64,000 nt of DNA from Solibacillus silvestris (GCA_001586195.1 CP014609.1:62001-126000), one strand, 5' to 3'. Shown: positions 25,253 to 34,242, counted from the stretch's first letter. Notes: generated by a model from the sequence alone, not told the origin. Program-made: numbers and translations.

Positions 25253-25915
25253 TCATTCTACACTTTTTATTTCGGTATTTGAACTAATTTTGTCATATTC
25301 TATGATGCTGAGCATGAGGAAAAACTGTGCGCCGTAATACGTAAACATAATCAAGATATGGGAATAGGCAACATCAAACATAAAACGGTTAATAGCCAAA
25401 ACCGAATCCGACATGATAAAGAGGGTGGCGCCGATGACAGCAAACTTACTGCCTGTTCGGAACGATGTCCATCCCATCGTTAAAATTACTAAAATATAAG
25501 CAGTCACTGCAATGGCGAGTACAGCATCTCCTTTTTGAAGAAGACTTCCTGCAATCCAGAACATCATAACCGCACCATATAAAGCTAAAAAAACCTTTAC
25601 GTACAGTGGTGTATTCTGCTGATTTGTAGAGCGGAAAGCAAAAATATAGAAAATATGACCGACCAGAAAAAAGCTCAGTCCAATAATGAACCACTGCAAT
25701 GTATAGTCGCCAACCGCACAGAAAATTAAACCAATAGAGATCAGCCAGTAATATGGTGATTTCACATGTACTTTCGTTAAAAATGCGAGCACTATAAGGA
25801 AAATCATTGGCAAAAGCTTAAAGACCATTTTTAATGAACTATCGATCGTTTCAAAAAAGAACACATAGTACAAGCCAAGCCCGAAGAAAAGTAAAATCAG
25901 AACTTTACGTGCCAT
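25253..25915 (-). CDS. YhhN/TMEM86-family membrane protein
   Basis: 220 residues with about seven to eight membrane helices. The conserved core includes [17 protein letters not shown] (acidic GD pair) and [17 protein letters not shown], typical of YhhN proteins. The animal members are lysoplasmalogenases; bacterial function is uncertain. It is transcribed toward pepT but separated by 31 bp. Confidence 0.8.
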   Translation of the reverse strand: MARKVLILLFFGLGLYYVFFFETIDSSLKMVFKLLPMIFLIVLAFLTKVHVKSPYYWLISIGLIFCAVGDYTLQWFIIGLSFFLVGHIFYIFAFRSTNQQNTPLYVKVFLALYGAVMMFWIAGSLLQKGDAVLAIAVTAYILVILTMGWTSFRTGSKFAVIGATLFIMSDSVLAINRFMFDVAYSHILIMFTYYGAQFFLMLSIIEYDKISSNTEIKSVE

Positions 25916-26084
25916 CTATTAACCCCCAAGTAAAAATATTTATATAAAATTACTGTAAAACCAAACTATCATTTTATAAAAATGCAATATATGCTCTATT
26001 ATGCCAGAAATTATGCAGTTTTACTTGTTTATGAATCTTTTTGGGAGGTTATTCGTACATAGTAAGTAAGAGAGGGTGATTGTT

Positions 26085-27764
26085 ATGGGACAATTATTGC
26101 TAATAACGGCAATTGGATCACTTTTGATCACATTATTATTAATGCCGTTATCAAAGAAAGTTCGCAATAAGGAGCTTTCATCAAAAACATTTACGAGCTT
26201 ATTCATTACGACATTTATTGTAAGCTTTATATCAGTATTCTTAACAGTATATATTTCAAAAATCGATCTAAGCTGGACGATTTTCTTATACGTAATACCT
26301 GTTGTAGCCATTATTGGGGCAATATTTGCTGTTGGTAAGGAGCAAAAAATTAAATCAGCCATCGTGCTTGTCGGCATTATTGGGATCGGCTATTTAGTAA
26401 GTGCACCATTTTTAAATGCAAATGAAAAATTCAAATCTTCAGAGATGAAAGAAAAAACGGAAATTTCGTCGTTTGATGAGACGAAAACACCGGCAAGTGT
26501 ACCGCCAAAATTTGTTAAAAACAAAATGAAAAAGGCGTTTGGACAGGTTCCAAACACGAGCTATTATGAATTAGGAAACCTGCAAATTCAAAAAGTAAAT
26601 GATCAGTATGTTTACATTGCACCTGTAGAGTTTTCAGGATTCTTTAAATGGTTCAACGGAAAAACAACACCTGGTTATTTCACGATGAGTGCTACAGACT
26701 CAAGCGATAATCCAAAGTTTGTGAAGGCTGAAATGAGCTATGTTCCATCTGCTTATTTAAATAAAAACCTGGAGCGTCATATTCGTCTTCAAAATCCATC
26801 ATTAATTTTCTACGGAGATCCGCAGCTTGAAATTGATGAGGATGGTAAACCGTATTACATCCGTTCTTACGGGGAATTTATTTCGGCACGTAACGGCTTT
26901 GATGTAAAAGGGGTTGTACTTGTTGATGCAGAGACGGGTGCAACAGAGAAAATCGCGATTGCAGATGTACCGGCATTTATCGATGGTGCGGTATCACCGG
27001 AAGCGGTAAGTTTGCAAAATAGTTATTACGGTAACTATGTGCACGGGTTCTGGAACAGTCTAGTCGGTAAAAAGGATGTTAAGTTGCCGAGCGATGAAGG
27101 TACGGAAGCAAATGTAAGCCCAATCTTTATGGAAGATGGGGAAATGTATTATTTCACTGATTTTACAAGTCCCAAAGAGGGCGTTGACTCGATGCTTGGT
27201 TATGCATTAACACATGCACGTACCGGTGAAGCGACGTACTATACCGGAAATCTGGAAGAGTCTTATATGGATTCCCAAGGGGCTCTTGAAATTATCGAGA
27301 AAAAGTTCATCGAAAAAGAATGGGAAGGTGAAATGCCGATCCTTTACAACTTCTACGGTGAAGCGAGCTGGCTGTCAGCTGTACTCGATGCGAACGGATT
27401 CCTGCAAAATTACTTTATCGTGTCAGCAGCAAATCCTGAAATTTCGGCGTATGGTACAACACCAAATGAAGCGTTAAGACTTTATAAAACAGCGCTAAGC
27501 CGCGGCGGAAGTACAGTAGACGGTACTTCAAATGCCGAAGAAGCAAAGGCGACGGTAAAAGTCGTGCGTGTTTATAAAGAGCGTGTAGGTGATTTCACGA
27601 TCGTATCATTCCTAGCAAATACAGGTGAAAACTTCATTGTTTCTACAGAAGTTGCACCGTTTGCAATTTACTTGCAAGAAGGCGATCAGGCGACCATTAC
27701 GTATGCGAAAACAGGGGAAGATTTCCAGCCTGTGAAAGCATTGCAAATTGAAGGATTGAAATAA
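26085..27764 (+). CDS. Membrane-anchored protein of unknown function
   Basis: 559 residues. Four hydrophobic helices in the first 105 residues are followed by a large, probably extracytoplasmic, domain rich in aromatic and acidic residues, with repeated statements such as YYIRSYGEFISARNGFDV and DFTIVSFLANTGENFIV near the end (possible OB-like fold). I do not recognise a family. ATG 26085 is chosen because AGAGGGTGAT lies about 6 bp upstream. It ends just before the second copy of the dispersed repeat. Confidence 0.7.
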   Translation: MGQLLLITAIGSLLITLLLMPLSKKVRNKELSSKTFTSLFITTFIVSFISVFLTVYISKIDLSWTIFLYVIPVVAIIGAIFAVGKEQKIKSAIVLVGIIGIGYLVSAPFLNANEKFKSSEMKEKTEISSFDETKTPASVPPKFVKNKMKKAFGQVPNTSYYELGNLQIQKVNDQYVYIAPVEFSGFFKWFNGKTTPGYFTMSATDSSDNPKFVKAEMSYVPSAYLNKNLERHIRLQNPSLIFYGDPQLEIDEDGKPYYIRSYGEFISARNGFDVKGVVLVDAETGATEKIAIADVPAFIDGAVSPEAVSLQNSYYGNYVHGFWNSLVGKKDVKLPSDEGTEANVSPIFMEDGEMYYFTDFTSPKEGVDSMLGYALTHARTGEATYYTGNLEESYMDSQGALEIIEKKFIEKEWEGEMPILYNFYGEASWLSAVLDANGFLQNYFIVSAANPEISAYGTTPNEALRLYKTALSRGGSTVDGTSNAEEAKATVKVVRVYKERVGDFTIVSFLANTGENFIVSTEVAPFAIYLQEGDQATITYAKTGEDFQPVKALQIEGLK

Positions 27765-27767
27765 AGA

Positions 27768-27998
27768 AATTTGGGCAGAAGTAGAAGTACCGCTGGATAA
27801 GAAGAAAACCCTTATTAAGAAACGGATACTTTGTAAAATTGATTGGAATGTAGGGCGACTCCGGCGGGAACAGCACGACGCCTGAGACTACAGGCTCAGG
27901 CCGTGCCCGCGGAAAGCGTCCCGGAATGGAAATCAATTTTTAACGCTTAGCAAAAAATGCTATTTTTCTCATAGAGAAAAATAGCATTTTTGGTTTAT
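27768..27998 (-). repeat. Dispersed repeat of about 230 bp, copy 2 (inverted)
   Basis: Reverse complement of 8164-8395: ACTTCTGCCC-like tail (27780s), TTAAGAAACGGATAC, palindromic core (27836-27940) with GACGCCTGAGACTACAGGCT, and a terminator hairpin (27953-27991). The two hairpins differ by compensating changes (ATGCC versus ATGCT on both arms), so pairing is kept. It fills the whole space between two convergent genes. Confidence 0.85.
27953..27991. terminator. Bidirectional terminator within repeat copy 2
   Basis: AAAAATGCTATTTTTCTC, ATA loop region and the perfect complement, with T/A runs on both sides. It serves both convergent genes. Confidence 0.85.
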
Positions 27999-28002
27999 TA
28001 GC

Positions 28003-28737
28003 CTACTTCCAAGTGAAACCTTGTGAAGCGAGAAACTCTTTCATATGTGGACGATTTTGTTCTACTAAGTAATCAGCCATTTGCTTCGTCCATGTTGCCG
28101 TCTTTTGATTTGAAGATCGGCTGCTGTAATAGTCTTCCATAATTCCATCATACTCATCTAGAAGCGTATCGTATTGATCAAGATCATAGCCATTTTCATG
28201 CAATACTGCAGCTACTGGTAAACGTGGTTTTGTTTCATTGCGTTTTGTCGGTGTACCAATCGTCATCGCAAATAGCGGGAAAACATATTCCGGTAAATTG
28301 AAAAGCTCGCTAATTTCCTTAGGATTTGTACGGGCACCGCCAATATAGCAAATGCCGTAACCCATTGATTCAGCTGCAATAACAAAGTTTTGGGCAAACA
28401 ATGCAACATCTGCTACACCTACAAGCACGTTTTCAGCCGTGTCAGCAGAAATATCGACTCCGTGCTTTTGACCAGCTACCTGCAAACGTTTGAAATCTAC
28501 GCAAAACAAGAAAGAGGCACCAGCTGTTTTGAATTGGAATTCGTTTTTAGACAGTTCACCCAGCTTAGTTTTCTTTTCTTCATCCGTTACCCAGATAACA
28601 CTGTATGCCTGCACAAAATGCGAGCTTGCCGCCATTTGTGCTGTTTCGATTAAATCGATGACAGTTTCTTTTGAAATTTCCTCACCTGTATATTTGCGAA
28701 CAGATGTGTGACTGCGTAATAATTCTTTTGTATTCAC
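28003..28737 (-). CDS. NADPH-dependent nitroreductase/flavin reductase (NfsA/FRP family)
   Basis: 244 residues, FMN-binding. It begins LRSHTSVRKYTGEEISKE, the FRP/NfsA signature, and has the FMN contact region GYGICYIGGARTNP (residues about 126-140). NfrA-type enzymes of bacilli reduce nitroaromatics and free flavin and are oxygen-insensitive. The start is GTG with AAGGGAGATG upstream. Confidence 0.9.
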   Translation of the reverse strand: MNTKELLRSHTSVRKYTGEEISKETVIDLIETAQMAASSHFVQAYSVIWVTDEEKKTKLGELSKNEFQFKTAGASFLFCVDFKRLQVAGQKHGVDISADTAENVLVGVADVALFAQNFVIAAESMGYGICYIGGARTNPKEISELFNLPEYVFPLFAMTIGTPTKRNETKPRLPVAAVLHENGYDLDQYDTLLDEYDGIMEDYYSSRSSNQKTATWTKQMADYLVEQNRPHMKEFLASQGFTWK

Positions 28738-28921
28738 GTGAACATCTCCCTTTTATGTAATAAAAATCTTAATGGTATATCCTTCAAACTTATTTTAGTC
28801 AATATTTTAGTTGAAGTCGATTATAAGCGTCTATTCAATTCATAGGGAGGAAATTTTTGCATATCGTTAAATACAGATAAGAGTAATCAGAATAGAAATC
28901 TGAAAATTTTAATTTTTTGTG

Positions 28922-28951
28922 TTGACATATCGGATTAGTATGTTTTATACT
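28922..28951 (+). promoter_or_regulatory. Sigma-A promoter of metY
   Basis: TTGACA, 18 bp, TATACT, about 30 bp before the riboswitch aptamer. Confidence 0.8.
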
Positions 28952-28982
28952 GAGACTCAACGATGGAACACAAATCACATAA

Positions 28983-29150
28983 CTCTTATCAAGAGCGGCG
29001 GAGGGAATAGGCCCTGAGATGCCCGGCAACCAGTAAGTGATGAACTGACTAAGGTGCTAAATCCTACAAAATGGACAATCATTTTGAAAGATAAGAGGAG
29101 GCAAACTTGCTCATGCGCAACCCTCTTCTTAACTGAAGAGGGTTTTTTTC
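28983..29150 (+). promoter_or_regulatory. SAM-I riboswitch (S-box) with terminator
   Basis: P1 is CTCTTATC (28983-28990) with GATAAGAG (29090-29097). Inside is the conserved AGAGCGGCGGAGGGAATAGG and CCCTGAGATGCCCGGCAACC core, then the usual AAGGTGCTAAATCC. A terminator (AACCCTCTTC/GAAGAGGGTT plus seven Ts, 29119-29150) follows. S-adenosylmethionine binding favours the terminator, so metY is expressed when SAM is low. Confidence 0.97.
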
Positions 29151-29214
29151 ATTTAAAAAATCCTCCTCAAAAACACCGATTTCACCATCGATTAAATTTT
29201 TTGGGGGTATTAAA

Positions 29215-30519
29215 ATGACAAATTTAAGACCAGAAACATTATTATTACACGGGGGTCAAAAGCCAGACCCGGAAACAGGAGCAATTGCAGTTCCGGTTTA
29301 CCGTACAACGGCCTATGCATTTAATGACACAGCTCATGCGCAACGTCTATTTGCATTACAGGAAACAGGCAATATTTATTCAAGAATTATGAACCCGACA
29401 GTCGGGGCATTTGAAGAACGGGTTGCTTTATTAGAAGGGGGCACAGCTGCAGTAGGGCTTTCATCTGGCGCAGCAGCAGTAGCATTTTCTATTTTAAACG
29501 TAGCCGGTGCAGGGGATGAAATTGTTGCGGCAGGTTCACTTTACGGTGGGACATATAATTTATTCGCGACAACATTGCCTCGATACGGCATTACAGTAAA
29601 ATTCGTAGATGAATCAAATCCTGAAAATTTCCAAGCGGCAATCACTGATAAAACGAAGGCAATCTTCGCAGAAATTATCGGAAATCCAAGCTTGAAAGTA
29701 CTGGATATTGAAGCGGTAGCAAACATCGCTCATGACAATGGTCTTCCTTTATTAATCGACAGCACATTTGCTTCCCCATATGGAAGTAATCCGATTGAAT
29801 TCGGCGCGGATGTTGTCATTCATTCTGCAACAAAATGGATTGGCGGTCATGGAACGACGATCGGCGGGATTGTCGTTGATGCCGGTAAATTCGACTGGAC
29901 ACAAGGAAGACATCCAGGTTTTACAGAACCGGATACTTCATACCACGGTCTAAGATACGGAATTGACACAGCAGGCGCTGCATTTGCGACAAAGCTTCGT
30001 GTTCAACTATTGCGTGATTTTGGTCCAACATTATCTGCTGACGCGGCATTTAATTTCCTGCAAGGACTTGAAACGCTTCATTTGCGTATTGTCCGACACA
30101 ATGAAAATACACAGAAAGTTGCCGAGTATTTAAGAAACCACCCATTTGTGGAGTACGTGAATTACAACGGCTTTGAAGATTTTGCGACACATGATTTAGC
30201 GAAAAAGTATTTGAAAAATGGATTCGGATCAATCATTACGTTCGGTATTAAAGGGGGACGTGAAGCTGGCCGCCAAGTAATCGATAACGTGGAATTGTTC
30301 TCACATGTAGCGAACGTTGGCGATGCCCGTTCATTAATTATTCATCCTGCGAGCACAACACACCAACAGTTATCTGCGGAAGAATTAAAAACTGCCGGCG
30401 TATCGGAAGAGCTCATTCGCTTATCGATCGGGTTAGAAGCAGCGGAAGATATTATCGCGGATTTAGAGCAGGCATTAGCGAAAGTTGCAGCGGAAGTTGG
30501 AGTAGAAACAAACGCATAA
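29215..30519 (+). CDS. metY: O-acetylhomoserine sulfhydrylase MetY
   Basis: 434-residue PLP enzyme of the Cys/Met metabolism family; that length and the opening RPETLLLHGGQKPDPETGAI mark MetY. The PLP lysine lies in HSATKWIGGHGTTIGG (about residue 209). It joins O-acetylhomoserine and sulfide to give homocysteine. The S-box riboswitch upstream supports a role in methionine synthesis. A terminator follows. Confidence 0.95.
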   Translation: MTNLRPETLLLHGGQKPDPETGAIAVPVYRTTAYAFNDTAHAQRLFALQETGNIYSRIMNPTVGAFEERVALLEGGTAAVGLSSGAAAVAFSILNVAGAGDEIVAAGSLYGGTYNLFATTLPRYGITVKFVDESNPENFQAAITDKTKAIFAEIIGNPSLKVLDIEAVANIAHDNGLPLLIDSTFASPYGSNPIEFGADVVIHSATKWIGGHGTTIGGIVVDAGKFDWTQGRHPGFTEPDTSYHGLRYGIDTAGAAFATKLRVQLLRDFGPTLSADAAFNFLQGLETLHLRIVRHNENTQKVAEYLRNHPFVEYVNYNGFEDFATHDLAKKYLKNGFGSIITFGIKGGREAGRQVIDNVELFSHVANVGDARSLIIHPASTTHQQLSAEELKTAGVSEELIRLSIGLEAAEDIIADLEQALAKVAAEVGVETNA

Positions 30520-30533
30520 TGCTTTAAAAAAAG

Positions 30534-30570
30534 GCTTAGCTTTTCCCATTCGAAAAGCTAAGCAATTTTT
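30534..30570 (+). terminator. Terminator after metY
   Basis: GCTTAGCTTTT, eight bases, AAAAGCTAAGC, then AATTTTT. Confidence 0.85.
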
Positions 30571-30709
30571 AGAAAATTAATCCCTACTATTTTTATAAGT
30601 TTTATTGACAAATTAAATACCTAGTAATACAATTGGGATAATTATATTACCAACCGGAAAAATTTAAAGTGATGTTGCAGCATCATTGGAAGAAAAGGAG
30701 TTGTTCAAC

Positions 30710-31108
30710 ATGGGGAAAGTATACAGTGCACAAAACGTTGCAGCCTATATTATTTATGAATTAAATGACGTAAAGAAATTTGTGAACGCTTGTGCGATCC
30801 AGCAAATTTTGGCGGATGTGAATACGATGTGGCAGCATGTTTTCGGACACAGTGCTTTCTCAGAACAAGCTCACAATCTTGCCACAGCGGGTTATGTTAT
30901 AAAAGAAGTCGCCGAGGAATACAAAATTCATGGTACAGCCCATATTTTATCGCCAGCTAGAGAGTGGTTCTTAAAATATGGGGAATTTCAGTTAGTAGAG
31001 CGCCCATACGCGGTCCCTGACTTCTCGGCAAAAGAGGAAATCGTCATGACCAAGATTTTAACTGCCTATCGTTTACGGGCATATAATGATATAAACGTGG
31101 CAGTATAA
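30710..31108 (+). CDS. Uncharacterised protein, possibly Panacea/SocA-like
   Basis: 132 residues, soluble, with predicted helices. The pattern AQNVAAYIIYEL, QQILADVNTMWQHVFG, then YVIKEVAEEYKIHG is reminiscent of the Panacea (SocA/GepA) domain, which acts as antitoxin or adaptor, but the match is by eye and weak. ATG 30710 has AAAAGGAG 9 bp upstream. It stands alone between two terminators, with no toxin-like partner beside it. Confidence 0.6.
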   Translation: MGKVYSAQNVAAYIIYELNDVKKFVNACAIQQILADVNTMWQHVFGHSAFSEQAHNLATAGYVIKEVAEEYKIHGTAHILSPAREWFLKYGEFQLVERPYAVPDFSAKEEIVMTKILTAYRLRAYNDINVAV

Positions 31109-31119
31109 AATAATTCCGG

Positions 31120-31152
31120 AACACTAGCGAGCCCCCTTGCTAGTGTTTTTTT
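31120..31152 (+). terminator. Terminator before array C
   Basis: AACACTAGC pairs with GCTAGTGTT across ten bases, followed by TTTTT. Confidence 0.88.
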
Positions 31153-31184
31153 ATTCGGTGATTTTTTTACACGGTGTATATGGT

Positions 31185-31508
31185 TTATTAGAAGTATGAA
31201 AACGATTATTAGAAGAAATTTTGGGGATATTAGAAGAAATGTCGATGTTATTAGAATTTGGGTGAATTTGAAGGTTGGGTACGCTTATTTTCCAGGCAGG
31301 AAATGGTTGTTGAAACCGGTGTTTACAATTTATTAGAACAATGATGAGCGATATTAGAAGAAGTGTGAGCGATATTCGCAAATTGAGTGAGGATATTAGC
31401 AGATTGCGACCCCATTTTAGAACATTAACCGGTTATATTAGAAGATCGCAATTTTATTAGAACATTTCAAAATATATTAGACGATTTCCGAATATATTAG
31501 AACATAAC
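31185..31508 (+). repeat. 21-bp-period array C (longest; four units plus a nine-unit block)
   Basis: Motif starts: 31187, 31208, 31229, 31250 (exactly 21 apart); an 82-bp stretch without clear motifs (82 equals 21+21+19+21); then 31332, 31353, 31374, 31395, 31416, 31437, 31456, 31476 and 31496, giving 21,21,21,21,21,19,20,20. Most units start (A/T)TATTAGAA or TATTAGAAG. It lies after a terminator and ahead of hom. 31509-31752 is AT-rich promoter region with nothing else clear. Confidence 0.85.
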
Positions 31509-31752
31509 AAAACTCTCTCAACTGCTTAGCCCCAAACACAAGTAGTGACTGGAAATATTAACATCATAGTCTCCAAATTAGCTCTTAAAAAATAAAATTT
31601 GAATGAATATTGACCGTTTACAGTAAACAAATGTCCTTCTAGGCGAGATTATCCTTGTTTTCATGTATTATATAGGATAGAATTTTCTTTAAGATAAATT
31701 TTTTGAATTATTCGTTAATATATGCGTGTTAAGAATTTGGAGGAGAAAGGCA

Positions 31753-32739
31753 ATGGCAACAATCAAGGCAGCGATCTTAGGATTTGGCACAGTAGGTCAG
31801 GGAATTTACCATATTTTAAATGAAAAGAGGCAGGAGCTTCGCGAAAAGCTGGGTGTTGAACTGGAGGTCGCGAAGATTTTAGTAACCGATGCAAGCCGTG
31901 AGCGTGTACCGGGCACAAAACATTTAATGACGGAATCAATGGATGACGTACTGGCGGAAAATAATCTGCAAGTTGTATTTGAAGCGATTGTAAATGAAGA
32001 GCCTGCATTCACTTACTTAAAACGTGCTGTTGAGGCAAAATGCCATGTCATTACAGCGAATAAAGTAATGCTTGCAAAACGGGGCGAGGAGCTCGAAGCA
32101 TTGGCGAAAGTAAATGGTGTATTCGTCGGCTTTGAGGCAACGGTAGCAGGTGGTGTGCCTATTATTAAAACAATGAAAAATATTCTTCTGGTCAACGAAG
32201 TAAGCTGCGTTCAAGGAATTTTAAATGGAACGACAAACTATATTTTAACAAAGATGCGTGCAGAGGGCTGGAGCTTTGAACAAGCATTAAGAGAAGCACA
32301 GCAATTAGGTTATGCAGAAGCGGATCCATTTAACGATGTATCGGGTCAGGATGCATTTAAAAAGCTGATGATTTTATCGAGCCTTGCATTTGGGGAACAG
32401 CCAAATTGGGCAGAGGTAGAAGTGATCGGAATCGATACAATTTCATCAGAACAAGTAGCGGAAGCAACAGCGCAAGGTCTTCGCTATCGCCATGTGGCAG
32501 AAGTGGAAAAACTCGAAGACGGTACAATTCATGCAAAAGTGGCACCACTACTCGTGAACAATGAACATCCGCTTTATCCTGTAGATGATGTGTTCAATGC
32601 GGTGACGATGGAGACAAACTATATCGGAACATTATCCGTAATTGGGCCTGGCGCCGGGATGTATCCGACAGCAAGTGTAATGGTAGAGGATTATGCTGAA
32701 ATTATCGGGAAACGTGCAGGGTTTACAGTCACTATTTAA
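31753..32739 (+). CDS. hom: Homoserine dehydrogenase (short form)
   Basis: 328 residues. NAD(P)-binding GFGTVGQG near the N-terminus, ANKVMLA with a catalytic-type Lys, GILNGTTNYILTKM, and EADPFNDVSGQDAFKKLMIL (substrate-binding Asp and Lys). It converts aspartate semialdehyde to homoserine. The C-terminal ACT domain of the about 430-residue Bacillus enzyme is absent, so threonine feedback through ACT is not expected. ATG 31753 follows TTGGAGGAGAAAGG. A terminator follows; no thrC or thrB is adjacent. Confidence 0.88.
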   Translation: MATIKAAILGFGTVGQGIYHILNEKRQELREKLGVELEVAKILVTDASRERVPGTKHLMTESMDDVLAENNLQVVFEAIVNEEPAFTYLKRAVEAKCHVITANKVMLAKRGEELEALAKVNGVFVGFEATVAGGVPIIKTMKNILLVNEVSCVQGILNGTTNYILTKMRAEGWSFEQALREAQQLGYAEADPFNDVSGQDAFKKLMILSSLAFGEQPNWAEVEVIGIDTISSEQVAEATAQGLRYRHVAEVEKLEDGTIHAKVAPLLVNNEHPLYPVDDVFNAVTMETNYIGTLSVIGPGAGMYPTASVMVEDYAEIIGKRAGFTVTI

Positions 32740-32754
32740 TAAGAAGAGATTAAA

Positions 32755-32790
32755 AAGAAGCGAACTCGATGAACGAATTCGCTTCTTTTC
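32755..32790. terminator. Terminator after hom
   Basis: AGAAGCGAA pairs with TTCGCTTCT and is followed by TTTCTATT. It lies between convergent genes and can serve both. Confidence 0.8.
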
Positions 32791-32792
32791 TA

Positions 32793-33023
32793 TTAGTCCT
32801 CATCTTTTATATCGACATCTTCGGGAATCGGAGTGTTTTTCCAAATTTCAATTTCTTCTTTAATTCGTTCGAGTTGCTGATGGTACGTATCAAATTGCGC
32901 ACTATTAATTAAAAAGTGTTCACCATCATGTACTGCTTTAATGCGACCGGCATAAATGTACTGTAAAACCTGATGTTCAGGCATGCCTATATCTGCTGCA
33001 GTTTGTTCTACTGTTTTAAACAT
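32793..33023 (-). CDS. Small excisionase-like DNA-binding protein
   Basis: 76 residues. Residues about 3-45 fit the helix-turn-helix of the excisionase/MerR-like type (TVEQTAADIGMPEHQVLQYIYAGRIKAVHDGEHFLI). The acidic tail (EDVDIKDED) is unusual. No phage or integrase gene is nearby. ATG 33023 has GGAGG seven bases upstream; ATG 33026 is an alternative. Confidence 0.7.
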   Translation of the reverse strand: MFKTVEQTAADIGMPEHQVLQYIYAGRIKAVHDGEHFLINSAQFDTYHQQLERIKEEIEIWKNTPIPEDVDIKDED

Positions 33024-33140
33024 CATGATGCCTCCTTTTTAGTTTAAGTTAATCTTATTATAAATCGATTTCAACAAAACTTCATCTCGTATGGACTTCT
33101 AACGTATGATAGCATAATTAATAAAAATGGGGTGTAGGAT

Positions 33141-34007
33141 GTGAATATTTTACCGTATTTGTTTGTGCTTTTGGCCGCCATGCTTTGGGGGACGGTCGGA
33201 ACAACACAAACCTTTTTAACGGAAGGGATTTCTTCGTTTGCGGTAGCATGTGTAAGGTCGGGTATTGGCGGAGGCATTTTACTGCTTGCGGTTTTGGCGA
33301 TGAGGAAAATTTCCTTTCGTAACTGGTCATGGAAGTGGACCATTTTAGCGGCGATCACGATTGCTCTATTCCAAAGTCTGTTTTTCACATCTGTCCGCTT
33401 TACAGGAGTTGCAGTAGGAACGGTCGTAACAATCGGCAGCGCGCCTGTATTTGCGGGATTCAGCGAGTGGGTTTTTTGGAAAGTGCGGCCAACTCTAGTA
33501 TGGGCAATTGCAACAGTGCTCGCCATTGTCGGCTGCCTGCTGTTATTTATGAATCAAGGTGAGACGGCGATCAACCCGCTTGGCATAGGGTTAGCATTGG
33601 CTGCAGGTTCCATGTTTGCCCTTTATACGAATGTGAGTAAGCAGTTGATGAAACGGGAAGAAACATTGCCTGCTGTTGCAATGACTTTTTCAATTTGCGC
33701 CTTATTTTTATTGCCGCTTGCAGCAAAAGACGGTTTTGGCTGGCTGACAGAAGGCGTGAATATATGGCCGATTCTTTTTATGGCACTTGCTGCAACAAGT
33801 TTGGCATACATATTATTTTTAGGCGGCTTGAAGAAAATCAGTTCGTCGGCCGCGGTAACATTGAGCTTAGCTGAACCTTTAACAGCCGCATTACTCGGTG
33901 TGTTTTTAGTAGGGGAACATTTAACATTTGTTGCATGGATTGGTGTTAGTCTATTATTAGGTGGAATAATTGTGTTAACATTCGGCACAAAGAAAGCTGC
34001 TTCATAG
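33141..34007 (+). CDS. EamA/DMT-family transporter
   Basis: 288 residues with ten membrane helices in two EamA halves (residues about 5-135 and 150-282; ending LTFVAWIGVSLLLGGIIVLTF). The start PYLFVLLAAMLWGTVGTTQTFL is characteristic. It probably exports small metabolites; substrate unknown. The start is GTG 33141, with GGGGTG six bases upstream. Confidence 0.87.
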   Translation: MNILPYLFVLLAAMLWGTVGTTQTFLTEGISSFAVACVRSGIGGGILLLAVLAMRKISFRNWSWKWTILAAITIALFQSLFFTSVRFTGVAVGTVVTIGSAPVFAGFSEWVFWKVRPTLVWAIATVLAIVGCLLLFMNQGETAINPLGIGLALAAGSMFALYTNVSKQLMKREETLPAVAMTFSICALFLLPLAAKDGFGWLTEGVNIWPILFMALAATSLAYILFLGGLKKISSSAAVTLSLAEPLTAALLGVFLVGEHLTFVAWIGVSLLLGGIIVLTFGTKKAAS

Positions 34008-34044
34008 GAGGCAGTTTTTTTGCTTTGTTGTGAAAAAAATCACT

Positions 34045-34230
34045 GATGTGGCACTGTGGCTGTGTTTATTAGCCGATACTGTGTTGAAAGTAGAAAGTTC
34101 TGGCCCGAAAGTGGAACCATTTAAATGAAAAGTAGAATTTTTGGCCGTGAAAGTAGAACAAAACCCTATAAAGTAGAATCGGCTATTTTTATTAGACAAT
34201 ACTTCCTCGAAAGTAAAATCTCATTTAATG
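34045..34230 (+). repeat. 21-bp-period array D (nine units, motif AAAGTAGAA)
   Basis: The TAG (or TGG/TAA) core of the motif falls at 34049, 34070, 34091, 34112, 34133, 34154, 34174, 34193 and 34214, that is 21,21,21,21,21,20,19,21. Most units start AAAGTAGAA; two start TTATTAG, the version used by the other arrays, so both types mix here. Total span 165 bp equals array B. It lies between an EamA gene and the two-component operon. Confidence 0.75.
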
Positions 34231-34242
34231 TAAAATAAGAAA

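Noticed and set aside
31185-31508. CRISPR array
   Set aside because: Units are 19-21 bp in total with only 6-8 conserved bases, no 24-36 bp repeats, no leader and no cas genes.
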